Below, piece after piece: positions 27,642 to 36,310 of a stretch of DNA of 64,000 nt. The notes under the pieces were generated by a model, which did not search any database, was not told where the DNA came from, and saw nothing but the letters and a program-made list of their open reading frames with translations. This DNA is from DATARH01 sp035550515. GTDB lineage: Bacteria; Pseudomonadota; Alphaproteobacteria; ATCC43930; CGMCC-115725. The position numbers and the translations under genes were made by a program. The stretch covers positions 1 through 64,000 of the forward strand of contig DASZOZ010000055.1 in NCBI GenBank assembly GCA_035550515.1, read 5' to 3'. Positions within the stretch are counted from its first letter, which is position 1, and every line of letters starts with the position of its first letter.

Positions 27642-29774
27642 ATGAGCACGGGCGCGCAGATCGTCGAGATTCGGCCGGGCGACATGGCGTCGCCGACGCG
27701 TTTCATCAATCGCGAGCTGTCCTGGCTCGACTTCAACGAGCGGGTGCTGGCGGAAGCGGAAAACGAGCGGCACCCGCTGTTGGAGCGGCTGCGTTTCGTG
27801 TCGATTTCGGCGAACAATCTCGACGAATTCTACATGGTCCGGATCGCCGGGCTGAAAGGCCAGCAGCAGGCCGGCATCGTCACCGTCAGCCAGGACGGGC
27901 TGACCCCGGCACAGCAGCTCGACGCGATCTACCAGCGCGCCCACAAACTGATGCAGGGGCAGCAGGTGGCGTGGCTGGCGATGCGCGCGAAGCTGGCCGA
28001 GGCGGGGATCATGGTGATCGATCCGACCGACTTCGAACCCGGCGACCGCACCTGGCTCGAACGCCGCTTCGAGGCCGACATCTTCCCGGTGCTGACCCCG
28101 CTGGCGCTCGACCCGGCGCATCCGTTCCCCTTTGTCGCCAATCGCGGCTTCGCGCTGGGGCTGCAATTGGAGCGGGTCAGCGACAATCAGCGGCTGCAGG
28201 CGCTGATCCTGATCCCCGCCTCGGTCGACCGTTTTATCCGGCTGCCCGGGGAGCGCATCCGCTACCTGCCGGTCGAGCAGATGATCGGCCTGTTTCTCGA
28301 TCACCTGTTTCCCGGGTTCGCGGTCGTCGCGCAGGGGGTGTTCCGGGTGCTGCGCGACAGCGAGGTCGAGATCGAGGAGGAGGCCGAAGACCTCGTCTCG
28401 GTGTTCGAAACGGCCTTGAAGCAGCGCCGGCGCGGGCATGTGATCCACCTCGCGCTCGACGCGCGCATGCCGGCGGAGCTGCGCGATTTCCTGGTCGAGA
28501 AGCTCGACGCGGCGGCCACCGACGTGTTCGCCACCGCCGGGATCCTCGGGCTCGACGCGCTGTCGGAGCTGATCACCGACGACCGGCCCGACCTCAAATT
28601 CACCCCCTACAACGCGCGTTTTCCGGAGCGCATCCGCGATTTCGGCGGCGACTGCTTCGCGGCGATCCGTCAGAAGGACATCGTCGTCCATCACCCCTAT
28701 GAGAGCTTCGACGTCGTCGTGCAGTTCCTGCGGCAGGCGGCGCACGACCCGGCGGTGGTGGCGATCAAGCAGACGCTCTACCGCACCAGCAACGACAGCC
28801 CGATCGTGCGGGCGCTGGCCGAAGCGGCCGAGGCCGGCAAATCCGTCACGGCGATGATCGAATTGAAGGCGCGGTTCGACGAGGAAGCCAATATCCGCTG
28901 GGCGCGCGACCTGGAACGTGCCGGCGTGCAGGTCGTCTATGGTTTCCTGCAGCTCAAGACCCATGCCAAGGTCTCGCTGGTGGTGCGGCGCGAGGGCGGC
29001 GAACTGCGCTCCTACGTGCATTTCGGCACCGGCAATTACCACCCGTATACCGCGCGGGTTTACACCGACCTCTCGTTCTTCACCTGCGACGCGGCGCTGT
29101 GCCACGACGCGGCGCGGCTGTTCAACTTCATGACCGGCTACGCGACGCCGGCGCATCTCGACAAGGTGGCGGTGGCGCCGATCAATCTGCGCGAGCGGCT
29201 CGATACGCTGATCGAGGCCGAGATCGAGCATGCGCGGGCGGGCCGGCCGGCGCAGATTTGGGCAAAGATGAACCAGCTGGTCGATCCGGCGATCATCGAT
29301 CACCTCTACCGCGCATCGCAGGCCGGCGTGTCGATCGATCTCGTGGTGCGCGGGATTTGTTGCCTGCGTCCCGGCGTTCCCGGGATGTCGGAAAACATCC
29401 GGGTGAAGAGCATCGTGGGCCGCTTTCTGGAACACGGCCGCATCATCTGCTTCGGCAACGGCAACCGGCTGCCCTCGGACCAGGCGCTGGTGTTCATCAG
29501 CTCGGCCGACTGGATGCCGCGCAACCTCAACGGCCGGGTCGAGGCGATGGTGCCGATCGAGAACCTGACCGTGCATCGCCAGGTGCTCGACGAGATCATG
29601 GCGGCCAACCTGCGCGACACGCTGCAGAGCTGGGTATTGCATGCCGATGGCAGCTATACCCGCGCGCCGCTCGACGAAGAATTCTCCGCGCATACCTATT
29701 TCATGACCAATCCCAGCCTGTCGGGGCGCGGCAAGGCGCTGCGCCGCCGCCAACCGCGCCTTGTGGCGCGATGA
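27642..29774 (+). CDS. ppk: Polyphosphate kinase 1
   Basis: 710-residue PPK1, which polymerises the gamma-phosphate of ATP into polyphosphate at the membrane. N domain begins FINRELSWLDFNERVLAEAE; the catalytic segments are AIKQTLYRTSNDSPIVRAL, LKTHAKVSLVVRREG and YVHFGTGNYHPYTARVYTDL; the C2 domain holds VRGICCLRPGVPG. Full length. It is followed directly by ppx (16 bases), giving a synthesis-degradation pair. The ~270 bases upstream hold no gene I can support. Confidence 0.97.
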   Translation: MSTGAQIVEIRPGDMASPTRFINRELSWLDFNERVLAEAENERHPLLERLRFVSISANNLDEFYMVRIAGLKGQQQAGIVTVSQDGLTPAQQLDAIYQRAHKLMQGQQVAWLAMRAKLAEAGIMVIDPTDFEPGDRTWLERRFEADIFPVLTPLALDPAHPFPFVANRGFALGLQLERVSDNQRLQALILIPASVDRFIRLPGERIRYLPVEQMIGLFLDHLFPGFAVVAQGVFRVLRDSEVEIEEEAEDLVSVFETALKQRRRGHVIHLALDARMPAELRDFLVEKLDAAATDVFATAGILGLDALSELITDDRPDLKFTPYNARFPERIRDFGGDCFAAIRQKDIVVHHPYESFDVVVQFLRQAAHDPAVVAIKQTLYRTSNDSPIVRALAEAAEAGKSVTAMIELKARFDEEANIRWARDLERAGVQVVYGFLQLKTHAKVSLVVRREGGELRSYVHFGTGNYHPYTARVYTDLSFFTCDAALCHDAARLFNFMTGYATPAHLDKVAVAPINLRERLDTLIEAEIEHARAGRPAQIWAKMNQLVDPAIIDHLYRASQAGVSIDLVVRGICCLRPGVPGMSENIRVKSIVGRFLEHGRIICFGNGNRLPSDQALVFISSADWMPRNLNGRVEAMVPIENLTVHRQVLDEIMAANLRDTLQSWVLHADGSYTRAPLDEEFSAHTYFMTNPSLSGRGKALRRRQPRLVAR

Positions 29775-29790
29775 GGTGATCGCCGCGCCG

Positions 29791-31314
29791 ATGCCGGATC
29801 ACAACCCGACACCTTCGTTCAGCCGTATCGCGGTCATCGACATCGGCTCCAACTCGCTGCGCCTGGTCGTCTTCGAGCGGCTCGGCGCGACGTTGATGCC
29901 GCTGCTCAACGAAAAGGTCATGTGCGGCCTCGGGCGCGGGATCGGCCGCACCGGGCGGCTCAACCGCGAGGGCGTCGAGCTCGCCTACGCCAACCTTCAG
30001 CGCTTTGTCGCGTTGGCGCGCGCGCTGGGCGCCGACCACCTGATGGGGATCGCCACCGCGGCGGCGCGCGACGCCAGCGATGGCGCGGAATTCGCCGCCG
30101 GGATCGAGCGTCGCAGCGGGCTTCAGGTGCGGATCGTCAACGGGCCGGAGGAAGCGCGGCTGTCGGCGGCCGGCGTGCTCGCCGGCATCCCCGCGGCGGA
30201 TGGGGTGGTCGGCGATCTCGGCGGCGGCTCGGTCGAGCTGGTGCGGATCGACGGCGGCCGGCGCGACCGGAGCGGTGCGATCGGCGAGGGGATCTCGCTG
30301 CCGCTCGGGCCGCTGCGGCTCGGCGAGATCGACGACCCGCGGCGCCTGCGCGAGGTCGTGGCGACGAGCGTGGCGACTGCCGGCCTGTTGCGCGAGGCGC
30401 AGGGCAGGGCGCTGTTCCTGGTGGGCGGGGCGTGGCGGGCGATCGCCCGGCTGCATATGGAGCAGGCGCATTACCCGCTGCACATCATCCACCAGTACAC
30501 GGTGCCGCGCCGCGCCGCCGAGGCCTTCCTCGACGTGCTGGCGGGGATGTCGCGGCGCTCGCTGGAGCGCATCACCTCGGTCAACCGCAAGCGCCTCGAA
30601 CTGGTGCCGCTGGCGGCCGTCATCCTGAGCGAGCTGATCGCGGCGGGGCAGCCCGACCGGATCGTCTTCTCCGCCTTCGGCCTGCGCGAAGGCTATGCCT
30701 ATGGGCTGCTGCCGGCGCAGCCGGATGTCGACCCGCTGATCGCCGCCTGCGTCGGCATGGCCCTCAGCCAAAGCCCCGGCCGCAGCGACGGCGGGCTGCT
30801 GGAGCAATGGACCGCGCCGGTCTTCGGCCATCTTCCGGCGGCCGCGCGGCGGCTGCACCGCGCCGCCTGCTGGCTCAGCGACATCGCCTGGACCGAGCAC
30901 CCCGATTACCGCGCCGAGCAGGCCTTCACCCGCAGTCTGCGGATGCCGATCGGCGCGATCAACCATCAGGAGCGGGTGTTTATCGCCTCGGCCCTGCATG
31001 CCCGCTACGGCGGCCCGCCGGACGACCCGATCAAGGCGCCGACGCGCATCCTGCTGGACGATCGCGAGGCGGCGGAGGCGCGCAGCCTCGGCCTGGCGCT
31101 GCGCCTAGCCTACACGCTGTGCGGCGGCGCGCTCGAGCTGCTGGGCGAGGTCCGGCTGTCGCGCGCCGACGGGATGCTGACGCTGGAGATGCCCGAAACC
31201 GGCAGCCTGTTCCAGGGCGAGGCCGTCGAGCGCCGCCTCGCCGCGCTGGGGCGCGCGCTGGGCCTCGCGACGCAGACCCGGCGCCGGCGCGAGCGCCGTC
31301 CGGCGCTCGCCTAG
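29791..31314 (+). CDS. ppx: Exopolyphosphatase / Ppx-GppA phosphatase
   Basis: About 507 residues, ASKHA fold. Phosphate-binding loops are AVIDIGSNSLRLVVFER and VVGDLGGGSVELVRIDGG; the C-terminal HD-like helical half (LHRAACWLSDIAWTEHPDYR) is present. It removes terminal phosphate from polyphosphate or pppGpp. The ATG at 29791 was chosen; the frame is also open from a TTG at 29761 inside the ppk end. Confidence 0.95.
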   Translation: MPDHNPTPSFSRIAVIDIGSNSLRLVVFERLGATLMPLLNEKVMCGLGRGIGRTGRLNREGVELAYANLQRFVALARALGADHLMGIATAAARDASDGAEFAAGIERRSGLQVRIVNGPEEARLSAAGVLAGIPAADGVVGDLGGGSVELVRIDGGRRDRSGAIGEGISLPLGPLRLGEIDDPRRLREVVATSVATAGLLREAQGRALFLVGGAWRAIARLHMEQAHYPLHIIHQYTVPRRAAEAFLDVLAGMSRRSLERITSVNRKRLELVPLAAVILSELIAAGQPDRIVFSAFGLREGYAYGLLPAQPDVDPLIAACVGMALSQSPGRSDGGLLEQWTAPVFGHLPAAARRLHRAACWLSDIAWTEHPDYRAEQAFTRSLRMPIGAINHQERVFIASALHARYGGPPDDPIKAPTRILLDDREAAEARSLGLALRLAYTLCGGALELLGEVRLSRADGMLTLEMPETGSLFQGEAVERRLAALGRALGLATQTRRRRERRPALA

Positions 31315-31320
31315 GAGCGG

Positions 31321-31359
31321 CTCCCTCCCCGCTGGCGGGGGGAGGGTTGGGTGGGGGTG
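31321..31359. repeat. G-rich intergenic palindrome between convergent genes
   Basis: CTCCCTCCCCG - CTGG - CGGGGGGAGGG followed by TTGGGTGGGGGTGC, in the 45-base gap between ppx and the convergent mlaC. The same body and tail occur at 50252-50290. Position suggests it serves as a transcription end for both genes; no T-run is present. Confidence 0.6.
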
Positions 31360-32013
31360 CTACCGCATCGGCATGGTGCCGGGCACCGGCCGGTTGCCCG
31401 GTCCGGCGACGCCTGGGCCTTCGCGCAGCTGCTGCCGCAGCACCGCGAGCAGCGCGCTCGGCTGGCCGCCGTTGTTCTGGATGATCTTGGCGAACTCGTC
31501 GCGCTGGGTGACCTTCATGCTGACGCCGTCGACATAGACGTCGGTGACCTTATAGCCGTCGCCGGCGGGCGCGACATGCCAGTCGATGCGCACCGGCGCG
31601 CCGTTCGCGCGGATGACCTCGCTGCTGACGACCATTCCGTCACCGGCGGGCGCCGCGCTCAGCACGCGGAACTGCGCACCGCCGTACTGCCCCAGCTTCT
31701 CGGCATAGGCCTGCACCGTGTAGTCGCGGAACAAGCGGATGAATTCCTGCTGCTGCTCGGGGCTGAAGGCCTGCCAGTAGCGGCCGATGGCGAACCGTCC
31801 GATCCCCTGGACATCGAAATCCGCCTGAAACAGCTGGTGGAAGCGGGCGACACGCTGCGCCGGCGGCACGTTGGGGCCCAGCGTCTGGATGCCCTGTTGA
31901 CCGAGATCGCCGATAAACGCCTTGGGGTCCATCGCGGCATTGCCGTGCGGAGCGCCGGCAAGCAGACCGAAGGCGACAGCGATCACGCCAACCGAGAAAA
32001 AATGTCGCGGCAT
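31360..32013 (-). CDS. mlaC: MlaC-type periplasmic phospholipid-binding protein
   Basis: 217 residues with a signal peptide (MPRHFFSVGVIAVAFGLLAG, cut after NAA). The Ttg2D/MlaC fold is seen in FIGDLGQQGIQTLG, FQADFDVQGIGRFAIGRYW, FSPEQQQEFIRLFRDYTV and YKVTDVYVDGVSMKVTQRDEF. HpnM of hopanoid clusters is a close relative and an alternative name. It lies far from mlaE-mlaF (left edge); its neighbours are ppx (convergent) and rnd (upstream, same strand). Confidence 0.9.
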   Translation of the reverse strand: MPRHFFSVGVIAVAFGLLAGAPHGNAAMDPKAFIGDLGQQGIQTLGPNVPPAQRVARFHQLFQADFDVQGIGRFAIGRYWQAFSPEQQQEFIRLFRDYTVQAYAEKLGQYGGAQFRVLSAAPAGDGMVVSSEVIRANGAPVRIDWHVAPAGDGYKVTDVYVDGVSMKVTQRDEFAKIIQNNGGQPSALLAVLRQQLREGPGVAGPGNRPVPGTMPMR

Positions 32014-32080
32014 GTTTGAAACCTCACCATCAATCGGGATGCTAGGAAACGCACCCGGTGCGATAGGGGTTCCTCGCCGG

Positions 32081-33244
32081 TCAGCGGGCGCGCCGGGGCA
32101 ACGGCACGAGCTCGATCCGGTTGCGTCCCGCGGTGAGCGCCAGCGTCCCGTGCTTGAGCGCCAGAGCGTCGCCGCCGAACACCTCGCGGCGCCAGCCGGT
32201 TAGCGCCGGGACCGGGGCGTCGTCGTCCGCCGCGATGGCTTCCAGATCATCGGCGGACGCGACAAGTTTTTGCGCGACCTCGAAATCCTCGCAACGCTGC
32301 TTCAACAGGACGCGCAGCAATTCGATCAGCGGTCCCAGGCCGGGCGGGTTCTGCGCCTTTTGCGGCACCGCCGGCGGCGGGTCGGGATCGGCGAGGCCGG
32401 CGGCGACGGCGTCGAGGATTTCCTTCCCCAGCTTGCCTTCCGCGACGCCTTTGGCGAGGCCGCGGGTACGGGCCAGCGTCTCGACGCTGCGCGGGGCATG
32501 CGCGGCGATCTCGAGCACCGCCTCGTCGCGCAGGATGCGCTGGCGCGGCAGGTCGCGCTGTTGCGCCGCCGCCTCGCGCCATCCGGCAAGCGCGCGCAGC
32601 ACGGCGAGAAAGCGCGAGTCCGCCCGGCCGCGCAGGCGAAACCGATGCCAGGCCTCGCTCGGGTCGGCGCGGTAGAGCGTGGCGTCGGCGAGCGCCGCCA
32701 TCTCTTCGGAGAACCAGCTGGTCCGGCCGTTCCTGGCCAGTTGCTGCTGCATCCGCTCATAGACCGTGCGCAGATGGACGACGTCCTCGAGCGCGTATTT
32801 GATCTGCCGCTCGGTCAGCGGCCGGTGCGACCAATCGGTAAAGCGCGAGGCCTTGTCGAGCCCCGCACCGGCGAGCTTGCGCACCAGCGTCTCATAGCTC
32901 ACCGAGTCGCCAAAGCCGCAGACCATCGCGGCGACTTGCGTATCGAACAGCGGCTCCGGCACCGCCCCGGAGAGGTGGCAAAAAATCTCCAGGTCCTGGC
33001 GCGCGGCATGAAACACCTTGAGGATCGCGGTGTCGGCCATCAGCGCCAGCAGCGGCTGCAGGTCGATGTCGGGCGCCAGGGCGTCGATCGCCACCGCTTC
33101 CGCCGGCCCCGCGACCTGCACCAGGCACAGGATCGGCCAGTAGGTGCGCTCGCGCATGAACTCGGTGTCGACCGTGATGTAGTCCGCGCCCTTCTGGCGC
33201 TCGCAAAAAGCGGCGAGCGCGGCGCTTTCGGTGATCAGCTCCAT
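32081..33244 (-). CDS. rnd: Ribonuclease D
   Basis: 387-residue 3'-5' exoribonuclease for tRNA 3' trimming. DEDD exonuclease residues lie in YITVDTEFMRERTYW, FHAARQDLEIFCHL and the Y-x3-D site KYALEDVVHLRTVYE; an HRDC domain follows (QQRDLPRQRILRDEAVLEIA). The ATG at 33244 gives the usual length. It is divergent from aspS across 190 bases, a conserved arrangement in alphaproteobacteria. Confidence 0.95.
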   Translation of the reverse strand: MELITESAALAAFCERQKGADYITVDTEFMRERTYWPILCLVQVAGPAEAVAIDALAPDIDLQPLLALMADTAILKVFHAARQDLEIFCHLSGAVPEPLFDTQVAAMVCGFGDSVSYETLVRKLAGAGLDKASRFTDWSHRPLTERQIKYALEDVVHLRTVYERMQQQLARNGRTSWFSEEMAALADATLYRADPSEAWHRFRLRGRADSRFLAVLRALAGWREAAAQQRDLPRQRILRDEAVLEIAAHAPRSVETLARTRGLAKGVAEGKLGKEILDAVAAGLADPDPPPAVPQKAQNPPGLGPLIELLRVLLKQRCEDFEVAQKLVASADDLEAIAADDDAPVPALTGWRREVFGGDALALKHGTLALTAGRNRIELVPLPRRAR

Positions 33245-33434
33245 CGGTGCAGGTTTAGCGCGAAAACGCCGGCGCCGGAACCGGCTGGCGCAATGCACCG
33301 GCCGTCGGGCGTTAGCGCTGAAGTGCCGGAGCGACAAATCCGCCGGGTGCGGCGCTCGGCTTGACATGACTGACGATCCGTGCGGTGTTCGCCGCTCTCC
33401 ACCGCCCGCGGACGCGACAAAGGAATTTGCGGCG

Positions 33435-35261
33435 ATGCACGCCTATCGCACCCATACTTGCGGCGCGCTGCGCCTGGGAGATGCCCTGGGAGATGCCCTG
33501 GGAGATGCCCTGGGCGATGCCGGGCAGACGGCGCGGCTGTCGGGCTGGGTGCATCGCAAGCGCGACCACGGCCAGCTGCTGTTCATCGACCTGCGCGACC
33601 ATTACGGCATCACCCAATGCGTGATCGACGTGTCGTCGCCGCTGTTTGCGGCGGCCGATGCGCTGCGGCTGGAAAGCGTGATCACCGTGACCGGCAGGAT
33701 CGTCGCCCGCTCCGACGACACGGTGAACCCGAATATCCCGACCGGCGAGGTCGAGCTGGCGATCGCCGAGCTGGCGCTGCAATCGGCGGCCGAGCCGCTG
33801 CCGCTGCCGGTCAACAGCGATGCCGACTATCCCGAGGAGATGCGGCTGACCTACCGCTTCCTCGACCTGCGGCGCGAGCGAGTGCACGCCAACATCGTGC
33901 TGCGCTCGCGGGTCATCGCTTCGATCCGGCGGCGAATGATCGAGCAGGGCTTTACCGAGTTCCAGACGCCGATCCTGACCGCCGACTCGCCCGAAGGCGC
34001 GCGGCCCTATTACGTGCCGAGCCGGCTGCATCCCGGTCAGTTCTATGCGCTGCCGCAGGCGCCGCAGCAGTTCAAGCAGCTGCTGATGGTCGCCGGGTTC
34101 GACCGCTATTTCCAGATCGCGCCGTGCTTTCGCGACGAGGCGAGCCGCGCCGACCGCGCGCCGGGCGAATTCTACCAGCTCGATTTTGAGATGAGCTTTG
34201 TGACGCAGGAGGATGTGTTCGCGGCGATCGAGCCGGTGCTGCACGGCGTCTTTGCGGAATTCGCCAACGGCCGGCGGGTGAGCCCGGCGCCGTTCCGCCG
34301 CATCCCCTATGCCGAGGCGCTGCTGCGTTACGCCAGCGACAAGCCCGACCTGCGCAACCCGATCCACATCCACGACGCGACCGAGACGTTTCGCGGCTCC
34401 GGCTTCCGCATCTTCGCCGGGATGATCGACAGCGACCCCGAGGTGCGGGTGCGCGCCATCCCGGCGCCCGGCGGCGGCAACCGCGCCTTCTGCGACCGGA
34501 TGAACTCCTGGGCGCAGGACGAGGGGCAGCCGGGCCTCGGCTACATCTTCTTCCGCGACGGCGAGGGCGCGGGGCCGGTGGCGCGCAACCTCGGCGCCGA
34601 GCGCACCGCGGCGCTGCGCCAGGAACTCGGCCTCGAGGACGGCGATGCGGTGTTCTTTGTCGCCGGCCAGCCGAAGAATTTCCTGCCGTTCGCCAGTCTG
34701 GCGCGGCTGCGCATCGGCAACGAGCTCGGCCTCACCGCCAAGGACTGTTTCGAGTTCTGCTGGATCACCGACTTCCCGATGTACGAGCTCAACGAGGAGA
34801 CCGGGCGGATCGACTTCAGCCACAACCCGTTCTCGATGCCGCAAGGCGGGCTGGAGGCGCTGGAGACGCAGGACCCCCTGACGATCAACGCGTTCCAGTA
34901 CGACATCGTGTGTAACGGCACCGAGCTGTCGTCCGGCGCGATCCGCAACCATCGCCCGGACATCATGTACAAGGCGTTCGAGATCGCCGGCTATTCGCGG
35001 GAGGAGGTCGACGCCCGCTTCTCCGGCATGATCAATGCGTTCAAATACGGCGCGCCGCCGCATGGCGGGTCGGCGCCGGGCATCGACCGTATCGTCATGC
35101 TGCTGGCCGACGAGCCGAATCTGCGCGAGATCGTCGCGTTCCCGATGAACCAGCAGGCGCAGGACCTGCTGATGCAGGCGCCGGCGCCGATCCCGGCCGA
35201 GCGCCTCAAGGAGCTGCACATCCGGCTGGACCTGCCGCCGGCGCGCGGGCTGCGTTCGTGA
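33435..35261 (+). CDS. aspS: Aspartyl-tRNA synthetase
   Basis: 608-residue class IIb synthetase. OB-fold anticodon domain first (TARLSGWVHRKRDHGQLLFI), then motif 2 (FRDEASRADRAPGEFYQ), the bacterial GAD insertion and motif 3 (GSAPGIDRIVMLLADEPNLR). The ATG at 33435 starts MHAYRTHTCGALR, as in relatives. Directly after it an in-frame tract of four LGDA units (residues 14-29) is inserted before the conserved GQTARLSGW, encoded by a 12-bp tandem repeat; relatives usually have a short segment there. It lies at the surface before the OB fold and is not expected to harm catalysis. Confidence 0.96.
   Translation: MHAYRTHTCGALRLGDALGDALGDALGDAGQTARLSGWVHRKRDHGQLLFIDLRDHYGITQCVIDVSSPLFAAADALRLESVITVTGRIVARSDDTVNPNIPTGEVELAIAELALQSAAEPLPLPVNSDADYPEEMRLTYRFLDLRRERVHANIVLRSRVIASIRRRMIEQGFTEFQTPILTADSPEGARPYYVPSRLHPGQFYALPQAPQQFKQLLMVAGFDRYFQIAPCFRDEASRADRAPGEFYQLDFEMSFVTQEDVFAAIEPVLHGVFAEFANGRRVSPAPFRRIPYAEALLRYASDKPDLRNPIHIHDATETFRGSGFRIFAGMIDSDPEVRVRAIPAPGGGNRAFCDRMNSWAQDEGQPGLGYIFFRDGEGAGPVARNLGAERTAALRQELGLEDGDAVFFVAGQPKNFLPFASLARLRIGNELGLTAKDCFEFCWITDFPMYELNEETGRIDFSHNPFSMPQGGLEALETQDPLTINAFQYDIVCNGTELSSGAIRNHRPDIMYKAFEIAGYSREEVDARFSGMINAFKYGAPPHGGSAPGIDRIVMLLADEPNLREIVAFPMNQQAQDLLMQAPAPIPAERLKELHIRLDLPPARGLRS
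33474..33521 (+). repeat. 12-bp tandem repeat inside aspS
   Basis: Four head-to-tail copies of CTGGGAGATGCC; copies 1-3 are identical and copy 4 has one change (CTGGGCGATGCC). Each encodes Leu-Gly-Asp-Ala, so gains or losses keep the frame. Confidence 0.95.
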
Positions 35262-35292
35262 GACGAGAGTTCGAGGAGAGCGAGACTTGACG

Positions 35293-36177
35293 ATGGCAGG
35301 ATGGCGCGGGCTATGCGGCGCGGCGGCGGCGGCCGTCGTGTGTCTCGGCGGCGGTTGGGCCTGGGCCGTCGAAACCCGGCCGGCGGCGCCGGTCGAGATC
35401 GCCGCGCACCGCGCCCTCTATACGATGAGCCTGGCCGGCGCCAAGACCGATTCCGGGGTCACCGGCGCGCATGGCGAGATGGGCTATCAATGGGGCGAGA
35501 CCTGCGACGGCTGGACCGTCGAGCAGCGCTATACGCTGACGATCAACTATGCCGAATCGCAGGATGTGAAGATCGTCTCCAACTTCGTCACCTGGGAATC
35601 GAAGGACGGGCTGCGCTACCGCTTCAACCAGAAGGAAAGCCGCAACGGCACCACCGATCAGGAGATCCGCGGCCAAGCGCAGCTCGACGGGCCGGGCAAG
35701 GGCGGCACGATCACCTTCGAGAAGCCGCAATCGCAGACCATGAAGCTGCCGGCCGGCGCGCTGTTCCCCAGCGCGCACACGATCCTGCTGATCGAGCGCG
35801 CCCAGGCCGGCGACAATTTCGTCTCGCGCCAGGTGTTCGACGGGGCGACGGTGGAGGGCGCCGTGCTGGTCTCCGCCGTGATCGGCGCCAAGACCGAGCC
35901 GGCGACAAAGCCGGGCGCCGATGCCAAGGCCGGCGCGGCGGCCAAGCCCGCCTCCAACACCGACCCGTCGCTTAACGACCCGATCCTGCAGCGGCCGGGA
36001 TGGCATGTCCGGCTCGCGTTCTTTCCCGCTGACCCCAATGCCGAGAAACCGGATTACGAGCTCGGCATGACGCTGCTCGACAACGGCGTGTCGCGCGACA
36101 TGGTGATCGATTACGGCGACTACACGATCAAGGCCAAGCTCAACAAGATCGAGGCGCTCGGCCACCCGCATTGCTGA
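35293..36177 (+). CDS. eipB: EipB-family (DUF1849) cell-envelope protein
   Basis: 294 residues with a signal peptide (ending about AWA-VETRP). The body is a beta-rich DUF1849 domain: YTMSLAGAKTDSGVTGAHGE, YQWGETCDGWTVEQRY and the end KLNKIEALGHPHC. Known: Brucella EipB is a periplasmic spiral-barrel protein needed for envelope integrity, with a disulfide between two Cys. Here Cys71 and the C-terminal Cys294 occupy the matching places. An Ala/Lys-rich insert (AKTEPATKPGADAKAGAAAK) lies near residue 200. The ATG at 35293 is used; a TTG two codons earlier is possible. Confidence 0.9.
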   Translation: MAGWRGLCGAAAAAVVCLGGGWAWAVETRPAAPVEIAAHRALYTMSLAGAKTDSGVTGAHGEMGYQWGETCDGWTVEQRYTLTINYAESQDVKIVSNFVTWESKDGLRYRFNQKESRNGTTDQEIRGQAQLDGPGKGGTITFEKPQSQTMKLPAGALFPSAHTILLIERAQAGDNFVSRQVFDGATVEGAVLVSAVIGAKTEPATKPGADAKAGAAAKPASNTDPSLNDPILQRPGWHVRLAFFPADPNAEKPDYELGMTLLDNGVSRDMVIDYGDYTIKAKLNKIEALGHPHC

Positions 36178-36184
36178 TACCTGG

Positions 36185-36287
36185 CTCGTCGCCTCGGCCG
36201 GGCTCGACCCGGCCACCCACGTCTTCACGTCTGACACATCTGCGAATGAAGACGTGGATCCCCGGGTCAAGCCCGGGGAAGGCGAAA
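36185..36287. repeat. Dispersed palindromic intergenic repeat, copy B
   Basis: Between eipB and the convergent dinB. Holds GGCCGGGCTCGACCCGGCCA, CCACGTCTTCA, GAATGAAGACGTGGAT and CCCCGGGTCAAGCCCGGGG in the same order as copy A near 2.1-2.2 kb. The CCCGGG/GGCCGG arms and CACGTCTTCA/TGAAGACGTG pair as nested stems, so the whole can fold into a branched hairpin. Confidence 0.85.
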
Positions 36288-36310
36288 ATTGAAGTGACCC
36301 GATCGGTCTC

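Noticed and set aside
27600..29753. A 717-codon minus-strand frame opposite ppk
   Set aside because: Antisense shadow; ppk itself shows complete catalytic motifs.
33312..35219. A 635-codon minus-strand frame opposite aspS
   Set aside because: Shadow of a class II synthetase; no recognisable domain.
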